A stretch of 64,000 bases of DNA, from NCBI RefSeq assembly GCF_013155385.1, contig NZ_JABJUQ010000007.1, positions 2,524,001-2,588,000 on the forward strand, given 5' to 3'. Each line of letters begins with the position of its first letter. Positions within the stretch are counted from its first letter, which is position 1. The notes under the pieces are model-generated. The model was not told the origin of the DNA and ran no database searches. It saw only the letters and a program-made list of their open reading frames with translations. Both the position numbers and the translations under genes were made by a program. Of the stretch, positions 58,156 through 64,000 are shown one piece after another. This DNA comes from Bacillus sp. WMMC1349 (GTDB taxonomy: Bacteria > Bacillota > Bacilli > Bacillales > Bacillaceae).

Positions 58156-59679
58156 TCATTTGAAGTTGTAGAAAAAGTCAACTGTTCCATCTTTATGTAT
58201 AACCAATTTATCAATTAAAACTGTAAATACATTGTATAAGTCCTGCTCCGTATTTTTCAGCTGTTCAAATGCATGTTGTATATTTGAAATATCAATGCTC
58301 TTCTCTTCTTCTCGTTCAAGCAGAAATAGATCATCATTCAATTTTTGAATTTGGTCTTCAAGTTCTTTCCGCTTTAATTGGAATTCCTCTTTAGATATGA
58401 GCGCATCTTCAAGATATAATTCAATTAAACGCTTTTTCTTCTCTTCAGCATTTTGAATTTCATATGTCATCAGCTTAATCTTTCTCTTTTTACGCTCTCC
58501 AAAATCATTTTTAAAATTTAATTTGAATGTTTTCCCTTTGGCATTCAGTTTTTTGATGACCATGGCACGAAAATCCTTATATTGTATCGGTGCATGGTTG
58601 ATACAGAGATCTTTCCCTCCGCGGCGGTATGCGCTACATTTCAAATAGTTAAATTCTGATTTTTCACCATTCTGCTTGTATTTATATGAAGGAAGAACAA
58701 CCATCTTAGACCCGCATTCTCCACAGACCATTTTCCCTCGAAGCTCATTCCGAGGAGAAAAACTTCTTTTAGCTAATCGCCGTTTTCGATTATTAGCCTT
58801 TTCAAACTCTTCTTCTGATATAATTTTTGGACACCATTCTTTATAAATGGTCCATTTTTCTTTAGGATTCCTCATGAATTTTTTCCGTCCGCCACTTTTA
58901 ACCGTTGTATATCGATTTGCAACGAAAACCCCGCAGTAAATCGGATTTTTTAAAATACGTTGAACAGTGGTCAATTGCCATTTATCAGATATTTGCGGCT
59001 TCACGATGTTACCAAGGCCCAACTCTTCATTTAATTTATATACAATTCTCTTATGTCCGTAGCCATGATGATTGTAAAGAGAAAAAATAAGACGTATAAC
59101 ATCTGCTTCTTCTTCATCGATGACAAGATGTTTACCTTCTTTTTTAAAACCAAAAGGAATCCTTCCCGAATGTTCTCCCCTTCTGGCCTTTGCTGCTAGG
59201 GACGCACTGGCTGCAACTGATACAGTTTGTGGATATTGAGCTGCAAACATTGAAAACATTTCAAATTTCCATGAATTCTTTCCTTCTGTTAAACTATCAT
59301 ATCCTTCTTCAAGTGTTACCACTCTTACACCATGAGCAAGAAGAACTTCACGTATTTCTAGGGCATCTTTCAAATCACGAGCCAAACGGCTAACAGACTT
59401 AAATATCACCATTTTTAACTTGTGATTTTTGGCTTTCTCTAAAATGAGCTGCATCGCTTTTCGATCAAGTAACACAGTTCCACTTATCCCGTCATCTAGC
59501 TGAATCGCTTCATCTTTCCATTCATAATTGTTTTGTTCAATCCAGTGGTGACAAATATCAATCTGGTTTTCTTTCGATGAAATTTGCTCATCTTTATCTG
59601 TAGATACACGTACATAAACAGCGTAAGGATAGTCATCAAATTTAATAAGCTCCTGTGTGTCTTTCTCTTCGAAGATCAT
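58156..59679 (-). CDS. large serine recombinase
   Basis: 507 residues. Resolvase catalytic domain about 18-165 with nucleophile Ser26 in VYVRVSTDKDEQ and the helper arginines in SVSRLARDLKDA; Recombinase domain about 190-300 (GRIPFGFKKEGKHL...IVYKLNEELGL...ILKNPIYCGVF); zinc ribbon with four Cys (CGECGSK ... CSAYRRGGKDLC) about 320-360; a coiled coil at 400-465. Same overall type as SpoIVCA and SprA, which excise skin and SPbeta. Its stop lies 36 bases from the gerE break. RBS AAAGGGGCG. Confidence 0.95.
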   Translation of the reverse strand: MIFEEKDTQELIKFDDYPYAVYVRVSTDKDEQISSKENQIDICHHWIEQNNYEWKDEAIQLDDGISGTVLLDRKAMQLILEKAKNHKLKMVIFKSVSRLARDLKDALEIREVLLAHGVRVVTLEEGYDSLTEGKNSWKFEMFSMFAAQYPQTVSVAASASLAAKARRGEHSGRIPFGFKKEGKHLVIDEEEADVIRLIFSLYNHHGYGHKRIVYKLNEELGLGNIVKPQISDKWQLTTVQRILKNPIYCGVFVANRYTTVKSGGRKKFMRNPKEKWTIYKEWCPKIISEEEFEKANNRKRRLAKRSFSPRNELRGKMVCGECGSKMVVLPSYKYKQNGEKSEFNYLKCSAYRRGGKDLCINHAPIQYKDFRAMVIKKLNAKGKTFKLNFKNDFGERKKRKIKLMTYEIQNAEEKKKRLIELYLEDALISKEEFQLKRKELEDQIQKLNDDLFLLEREEEKSIDISNIQHAFEQLKNTEQDLYNVFTVLIDKLVIHKDGTVDFFYNFK

Positions 59680-59715
59680 ACGCTCGCCCCTTTTAGCAAA
59701 TGGTACATGATAAGG

Positions 59716-59750
59716 AAATTATATCATAATAGGTGGTGGATTCCCAGCCA
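59716..59750 (-). promoter_or_regulatory. possible sigma-A promoter of the recombinase gene
   Basis: TTGGCT, 17-base spacer, TATGAT on the minus strand, about 40-70 bases before the start codon. I see no good sporulation sigma-E or sigma-K promoter, so developmental control, if any, may act through a separate directionality factor. Confidence 0.4.
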
Positions 59751-59855
59751 AAAGACAAACAAGCGTTCTTGTTTACTTTAGGGTATGACACGCCTTTATT
59801 CCTAGATAGAAACTATGTCTTGTGACATTAAAGACTGCACCATCAGGAAACAGAA

Positions 59856-59885
59856 AAAGCAGATCTTTTAAAGACCTGCTTTTTG
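59856..59885. terminator. terminator between the recombinase promoter and a small gene
   Basis: AGCAGatCTTT/AAAGacCTGCT stem with A and T runs on both sides; bidirectional in form. It ends the 38-residue gene on the minus strand. Confidence 0.8.
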
Positions 59886-59903
59886 GTAACTAATTAGTTA
59901 ATA

Positions 59904-60020
59904 TCATTTTGAATCATTTTTTTCTGATTTGTCTAAGAAAAAAGAAAACCACATTATACTTATCAACCCAGCTATTCCGAGAATTCCAGCCACTATATAA
60001 GCCCACATTGGTATGTCCAC
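59904..60020 (-). CDS. 38-residue single-span membrane protein
   Basis: GTG start with GGGAGGAAAAG upstream. DIPMWAYIVAGILGIAGLIS forms a membrane helix that continues IMWFSFFL; the tail DKSEKNDSK is charged. It lies just upstream of the recombinase gene on the same strand, with its own terminator. Such small membrane proteins occur in prophages; function unknown. It is not an obvious directionality factor. Confidence 0.6.
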   Translation of the reverse strand: MDIPMWAYIVAGILGIAGLISIMWFSFFLDKSEKNDSK

Positions 60021-60091
60021 TGCTTTTCCTCCCTAATGGATAACAAAGTAGATATGTAACTAACGCTAGAATGAAAGCTTACGAAGTTCTG

Positions 60092-60119
60092 TTGATCACG
60101 AGGAATGATATGGTAAAAT
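60092..60119 (+). promoter_or_regulatory. sigma-A promoter of the type I-like toxin
   Basis: TTGATC, 16-base spacer, TAAAAT. Predicted transcript start near 60126, giving a leader of about 65 bases with the hairpin at 60164-60184. Confidence 0.6.
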
Positions 60120-60163
60120 ATTCTTTGTATATAAAGTTCGGCTCCCTCAAGGGTGGTCTGGCT

Positions 60164-60184
60164 CACTCCCTATGAAAGGGGGTG
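60164..60184 (+). promoter_or_regulatory. hairpin sequestering the toxin ribosome-binding site
   Basis: CACTCCC pairs with GGGGGTG across a 7-base loop; the second arm is the Shine-Dalgarno AAAGGGGGTGA. This would keep translation low, as in known Bacillus type I toxin mRNAs. Confidence 0.65.
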
Positions 60185-60190
60185 AAGCTC

Positions 60191-60277
60191 ATGATGTCGA
60201 CCTTTCAAAGTATATCTTTGATGTTATTGTTCGGGATGTTTATCCTGGCATTGTTGACATACATTAAAAAGAAGTAG
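60191..60277 (+). CDS. type I toxin-like membrane peptide (holin-like toxin)
   Basis: 28 residues: MMSTFQSISLMLLFGMFILA then LLTYIKKK. One membrane helix ending in a Lys cluster; the MSTFQ-x-SLM start is the mark of the Bacillus 'putative holin-like toxin' group related to YonT/BsrE peptides. It may start at either of two adjacent ATGs. Too short for usual gene callers. An antisense antitoxin RNA would be expected from the minus strand to the right. Confidence 0.8.
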   Translation: MMSTFQSISLMLLFGMFILALLTYIKKK

Positions 60278-60320
60278 ACCTCCCCTTGAGCCGCCATACT
60301 TTTAGGGAGGTCAGAAAGTT
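60277..60320 (+). terminator. terminator of the toxin mRNA
   Basis: GACCTCCC...GGGAGGTC stem, followed by a T-rich stretch (AGAAAGTTTTCTT). In type I modules this 3' region is where the antitoxin RNA overlaps. Confidence 0.75.
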
Positions 60321-60757
60321 TTCTTGATCTGGAGCCAGCCCCTTTTGGGCCAGCTTTGTATACACTGACTCGACTGCTACCAACAGCCGGGTCTTTTTTA
60401 GTTTATGCAATTTCTTTAGAATTTATCCTTACCTTTATAATAAGTCAAGAAACAATTTTTTGCAATGAGATAGCGCCAAAACCAGCTTTTCAAGTTAGTG
60501 ATCCCCCCTCTCTTCTCGTCAGGGTGTCTGCAAAGGTCTTTAGAACTGTTATCTTAAGGTTAACTTTGAATCCAAGAAGACACCCACTAATAACTGAGTC
60601 TATTTAACTATTTAAAAGCAGAACATTAGTTCTTTTTTTGACCAAAAAGAGCCTTACGGTCTATTTCAGTTAGATTGTTTTTATTCTATTATTGAGAGTG
60701 CGGGAAAATGCAGGGATAAAACTGCAATTCATCCTTTTTAGTATTGAGGTGAAACAA
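60321..60757. other. intergenic, likely antitoxin RNA region
   Basis: About 435 bases between the toxin and the LXG operon. A GCCAGCCCC/GGGCCAGC-type hairpin at 60334-60356 could belong to a minus-strand antitoxin RNA overlapping the toxin mRNA end. An 83-codon frame at 60356-60607 has no RBS and is not called. The LXG operon promoter is not evident. Confidence 0.4.
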
Positions 60758-61198
60758 ATGAGTAATAAAAGTACAGTAGATAACTTTCACAGTAAGCTTA
60801 CCCAGCTGAATAATGATATTGATGAACAAATTAGAAAATTAAGAGCAGCAAAAAAAAAAATTCAGCAAGAACATGAAGAAGGTATTGTCGAAATTAGGCA
60901 GATTTTGAACCCACATCTTGATGAGCACTGGACTGGAGAGTTCGGTAGGAGCTTTGATAAAGAGCGAGATGAAGCCCATACATCAATGCATGATATCGTA
61001 AATGAAGAGTACTTAGAGTATATAGAAGATATCGAGAGTGAAATTTTCAAATTGCAACTAACGAAAGGACATCTTGCAAAAGCAGCAATAGATATACGTG
61101 GGGCAGAATATTTATTAGGACTAGGAGAAAAAGCAGTTGATGAGCTGAACAATAAAATAAGCTCAATTAAAAATAAATGGAGTGAGTGGTTTTCATGA
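60758..61198 (+). CDS. YwqH-like (DUF5082) LXG partner protein
   Basis: 146 residues, entirely helical with heptad patterns (DIDEQIRKLRAAKKKIQQEH; LGEKAVDELNNKISSIKNKW). The WTGEF element near 55 is WXG-like. First gene of a ywqH-ywqI-ywqJ type operon; its product is thought to help target or chaperone the LXG toxin to the type VII (Yuk/ESX) secretion system. RBS GAGGTGAAAC. Start set at ATG 60758. Confidence 0.85.
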   Translation: MSNKSTVDNFHSKLTQLNNDIDEQIRKLRAAKKKIQQEHEEGIVEIRQILNPHLDEHWTGEFGRSFDKERDEAHTSMHDIVNEEYLEYIEDIESEIFKLQLTKGHLAKAAIDIRGAEYLLGLGEKAVDELNNKISSIKNKWSEWFS

Positions 61199-61455
61199 CA
61201 ACTATTAAACTGAGACATGACATTGTCAACAAAAGTCTGAATAATGTAATGCGAGAATTAGATACCTTGGAGTTGGCAAAGCTAGGCTTTTTGGGCAAAA
61301 ATAAATCATCCTTCACGACAAAGTACCACAGCCGAGAGAAAGCCATCCATAAAATGATTGGCGAATACAAAAAAGCGGTTGAAAAGAATGTCAAGGATGT
61401 GAAAGGCAATGTCGATTTATTGAAAGAACAGGACAAGGCGATTGCCAGAAAATAA
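61195..61455 (+). CDS. YwqI-like (DUF5344) LXG partner protein
   Basis: 86 residues, helical: TTIKLRHDIVNKSLNNVMRE and KAIHKMIGEYKKAVEKNVKD. ATG overlaps the previous stop (ATGA), so translation is coupled. Size and order match the second small helical partner of LXG toxins, which forms a complex with the LXG domain. RBS GGAGTGAG. Confidence 0.85.
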   Translation: MTTIKLRHDIVNKSLNNVMRELDTLELAKLGFLGKNKSSFTTKYHSREKAIHKMIGEYKKAVEKNVKDVKGNVDLLKEQDKAIARK

Positions 61456-61475
61456 ATTGGGGAAAGGGAAATTCG

Positions 61476-63758
61476 ATGGCCAAAGATAAAAAAAATAAAA
61501 ATAAAGATAAAGCTAACGAGTTGGACAGTTCCGCTAAAGTCTTTGAGGCAAGCACTGTAATTGAAACAGCCGATGTACGAAAAAAGCAATATGGTGTTCT
61601 TGAAGATCAGCTGAAGAATCTAAAAATAGCTTTTCTCGAAGTGGTCAATTTAGGTGATAGCTTCACAGGAAAAGGCGCAAACAATATTAAAGACTTCTTT
61701 AGTGCGCAGGCTGAGGTTGTTGACAGTTGGTTAATTCTCGTAAAATCACAGATTGCTTTTTTTAACGGAATTGAGAGTATAATTGAAAAACATAAACTAT
61801 CTGATTCATACATAGAAATGTCTTTTTTAAATTCAGAGCTGAACAATGCAAACACAAAATCGCTCGAAATTGTCGCGAATCTGCACAATAATATGGCTAA
61901 GATTATATCCGATGTAAAGGATAACGTTGACCTACGCTTGTGGACACCAGATGATTTCTCAAACAAAATGGCAACAGCGCAAGTCACGCGATTAAATGCT
62001 ATGAATGCTGTAGATGAGCTTGATAAATCTCTGATATCTGAATATACTCTTTTAGAAATGGAAGACATCAGTATACTCGAAAAATATACAGCATTGATTC
62101 AATCAACAAGTAATGGAAAAAGTGCCTCTCCCATGTATTTTGATAAGAAAGCTTTTCACAATAATAAGTTTTATAAAAATTCACGAGAAATTGATAAGCA
62201 GGGAACTGAATATATCAAAGCAAAGAAACAGATAGAAGAAGCAGAAAAACAACAGGAACAAAGAATAAAAGAGCTAAAGGAAAAACTTGATGATATCCTA
62301 ATTAGTGATGATGAATATCTGAAGATTGCAGAAGAGATTGGAACTGAGAATCTTACAAAAGAGCAAAACCAACGCTATGCTTCACTTAAATTCAAAAAAA
62401 TGGAGCAAGAGAAGACCCTCGATGGGCGCATCCAAAGAGGCATCGAGCAAGGTACGAAAGAAGTATTCCTCGATACAGCGAAAGGAATTCGCGATACTAT
62501 AGAACATCCAATAGAGACGTTAGAGGGCATTTTCTACACAATTCAACATCCTAAAGAAACGTTAGAAGCTGTGGGGCACGAGATTAAAGAATCCTTCGTG
62601 AGAGACGTCATCAATGGTGATGCAGAAAGCAGGGCAAAATGGTTTACCTATGGTGTTGGAACAGTCGCGTTATCCGCTGCCGGAACAAAAGGAGCTGACA
62701 AAGTAGGTAAGTTAGCACAGGCTGGAAAGCTTGGCAAGACTGCATCTAAATTATATAAAGTCTCTAAAAAAATAGAACACAAGTCGCTTAAAGTTCAGAA
62801 AAAAGCTCTTGAAAAAAGTGTAAAATACTTCGAGAAATCTAAGCAAAAATTTGCTGCAAAATTAAAAGGGCTACAATTAAAAAAACCACTTGAATCAAAA
62901 TTGCAGTTTGCGGGAATTTCTGTGACAGATGCTGCTGATGAAGGTAACCTCTCTCATAAAATGTCGAATTCTAAGTCAGACCATTCGTCACAAAAAATTG
63001 AGAAGAATAAAGAAGCAACCAAAAGCACTGGAAAAGTTACCGAAAAACACGAAGACAAGAATGTTCAAAAAGGCAAGCACGGTGACGGAGATCCCAAAAC
63101 TCCGCATCAATCAAAATCAAAACCACATGAGTCAGTTCACAAGGTGGAAAAGCCTCACGAATCTAATAAAGATGCTGGAACCGTTTCTGGGAAGCATCCT
63201 CATGAGTCTTCTAAGCCGAAGAAGCATGAGCCAGGGGGAGATGCTGACAATGGAAGTAAGGGTACGGGTGATGCAGGGACACCTCCTCGATATGGTGAAA
63301 GAAAAATATCAGATGAAGAGCGTGAATTTTATAGGAGATTAACTCCAGATGATAAAGCAAGAGATAAGGTAAATGAAGGTCTAGATGAATCAGCATTACC
63401 AATACCAGATCCTGTTCTTCCTGGAAAAGAAATGACGAAACGGTTTGAGCCTGATCATATTGTAGCTTATGATAAAATAATCCATATGGATGGCTTTGAT
63501 ACGCTGACAGATAAACAAAAGCGCGAGGTTATAAATAATTTAGACAACTTTGAAGGTCTAAGCAGAGCTGCTAATGGTTCAAAGCAAGATAAGACTTACG
63601 AAGAATGGACTCACTATAAAAAAGGTAAGCCTGGAGAAATTGAAGTCAATCCTGAGTTTAGAAAGAGAATGATTAAAAAAGAAAAAGAGATGGAACGAAT
63701 ATTACAAAAGCAAATCGATGATTTTAATAAACAAAACTTAGATAAAGGAGATGGTTAA
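61476..63758 (+). CDS. LXG-domain polymorphic toxin with HNH-type nuclease tail
   Basis: 760 residues. N-terminal LXG domain about 15-220 (VFEASTVIETADVRKKQYGV; GANNIKDFFSAQAEVVDSWL), a helical middle with coiled coil (225-330), a hydrophobic/basic pre-toxin part (about 340-480; WFTYGVGTVALSAAG), a His/Lys/Pro/Glu-rich linker with repeated PHES units (about 495-610), and a C-terminal nuclease domain with PDHIVAYDKI (Asp660, His661), paired Asn near 690 and ANGSKQDKTYEEW near 700. Probably a DNase delivered by the type VII system to competitors. Followed with no gap by its immunity gene. Confidence 0.92.
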   Translation: MAKDKKNKNKDKANELDSSAKVFEASTVIETADVRKKQYGVLEDQLKNLKIAFLEVVNLGDSFTGKGANNIKDFFSAQAEVVDSWLILVKSQIAFFNGIESIIEKHKLSDSYIEMSFLNSELNNANTKSLEIVANLHNNMAKIISDVKDNVDLRLWTPDDFSNKMATAQVTRLNAMNAVDELDKSLISEYTLLEMEDISILEKYTALIQSTSNGKSASPMYFDKKAFHNNKFYKNSREIDKQGTEYIKAKKQIEEAEKQQEQRIKELKEKLDDILISDDEYLKIAEEIGTENLTKEQNQRYASLKFKKMEQEKTLDGRIQRGIEQGTKEVFLDTAKGIRDTIEHPIETLEGIFYTIQHPKETLEAVGHEIKESFVRDVINGDAESRAKWFTYGVGTVALSAAGTKGADKVGKLAQAGKLGKTASKLYKVSKKIEHKSLKVQKKALEKSVKYFEKSKQKFAAKLKGLQLKKPLESKLQFAGISVTDAADEGNLSHKMSNSKSDHSSQKIEKNKEATKSTGKVTEKHEDKNVQKGKHGDGDPKTPHQSKSKPHESVHKVEKPHESNKDAGTVSGKHPHESSKPKKHEPGGDADNGSKGTGDAGTPPRYGERKISDEEREFYRRLTPDDKARDKVNEGLDESALPIPDPVLPGKEMTKRFEPDHIVAYDKIIHMDGFDTLTDKQKREVINNLDNFEGLSRAANGSKQDKTYEEWTHYKKGKPGEIEVNPEFRKRMIKKEKEMERILQKQIDDFNKQNLDKGDG

Positions 63759-64000
63759 ATGGAACAAAAGATTGATTATCTAAGAAAATTTAACAAAAGT
63801 GCTCGCATAATTTCAAAGGATGAAGTTGATGACATTGCAGACTTAATTCCTAATTCTTGGCTTGGACTTTTTAAGGAGGATAATGTAAATAATAGAATTA
63901 ATATGCTATTGGGAATCTGGAGAAAGTATGTAGAAAAAGAATTAAGCACTACAATAAACTATTTGACTAATAATCTTGAAAATATTGAATTGCTTGAGAT
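63759..64000 (+). CDS. immunity protein for the LXG toxin (partial, runs off the window)
   Basis: First 80 or so residues: EQKIDYLRKFNKSARIISKD, VDDIADLIPNSWLGLFKEDN, then WRKYVEKELSTTINYL. ATG directly follows the toxin stop (TAAATG), RBS ATAAAGGAG inside the toxin end. Acidic and helical, as expected for a nuclease-neutralising protein. Family not recognised; C-terminus not seen. Confidence 0.8.
   Translation, partial: MEQKIDYLRKFNKSARIISKDEVDDIADLIPNSWLGLFKEDNVNNRINMLLGIWRKYVEKELSTTINYLTNNLENIELLE

Noticed and set aside
60356-60607. 83-codon plus-strand frame upstream of the LXG operon
   Set aside because: No RBS; it overlaps the presumed antitoxin RNA region and does not look like a protein.
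63211-63402. Minus-strand frame inside the LXG toxin linker
   Set aside because: Low-complexity His/Leu-rich shadow of the toxin's Glu/Lys-rich linker.

Overview
The window is chromosomal DNA of a low-GC Gram-positive endospore former of the genus Bacillus. Conserved blocks follow the Bacillus subtilis order: lonB-clpX-tig-ysoA-leuDCBA-ilvCHB on the left, and ysnB-rdgB-rph-gerM, racE-ysmB and the 3' end of gerE on the right. Spore genes (lonB, gerM, a cwlJ-like hydrolase, a yunB-like gene, gerE) and TTG/GTG starts with strong AAGGAGG sites fit this. I cannot name the species; extra genes inside the blocks (ilvE before the ilv-leu leader, yunB after gerM) show it is not a standard B. subtilis 168 layout.

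Layout. 1-6.1 kb: ATP-dependent proteolysis and protein folding (lonB with a likely sigma-F promoter, clpX, tig) and the TPR protein ysoA. 6.2-15.5 kb: branched-chain amino acid synthesis (leuDCBA, ilvCHB), preceded by a leucine T-box riboswitch (CUC specifier, antiterminator and terminator both visible) and by ilvE. 15.9-16.7 kb: two small genes, one very glutamine-rich. 16.7-23.3 kb: accessory stretch with a ctaA pseudogene, an internally deleted IS200/IS605 element, immunity-like genes, a cwlJ-like hydrolase and an FMN reductase. 23.3-46.4 kb: a decayed integrative island at tRNA-Arg(TCT), with a tyrosine integrase truncated by an IS1182 remnant. It holds a P450, many polymorphic-toxin immunity genes (SUKH, DUF2247, Imm1-like and others), orphan LXG-toxin tails and bodies, conjugative-element or plasmid-type regulators, and two candidate secreted peptide loci. 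46.5-50.5 kb: conserved ysnB-rdgB-rph-gerM, then yunB-like. 50.5-56.3 kb: accessory genes, including a thermonuclease lipoprotein and a divergent MFS exporter/LysR pair. 56.6-58.1 kb: racE, ysmB (MarR) and the 3' third of gerE.

The most striking feature is at 58.1 kb. gerE, encoding the late mother-cell sporulation regulator, is cut inside its helix-turn-helix. A large serine recombinase lies directly at the break, followed by an element that runs off the right edge. The arrangement resembles sigK/skin and spsM/SPbeta, where a recombinase excises the intervening DNA during sporulation and rebuilds the gene. The element's visible cargo is a type I-like membrane toxin with a hidden ribosome-binding site and a complete LXG secretion operon: two small helical partners, a 760-residue toxin with an HNH-type nuclease tail, and the start of its immunity gene.

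The 17-44 kb region reads as a store of contact-dependent competition genes. Toxin tails, truncated LXG bodies and unlinked immunity genes are scattered among IS copies and repeats, consistent with repeated acquisition and decay at tRNA-Arg. All family assignments come from reading motifs in the translated sequence; no database search was run.
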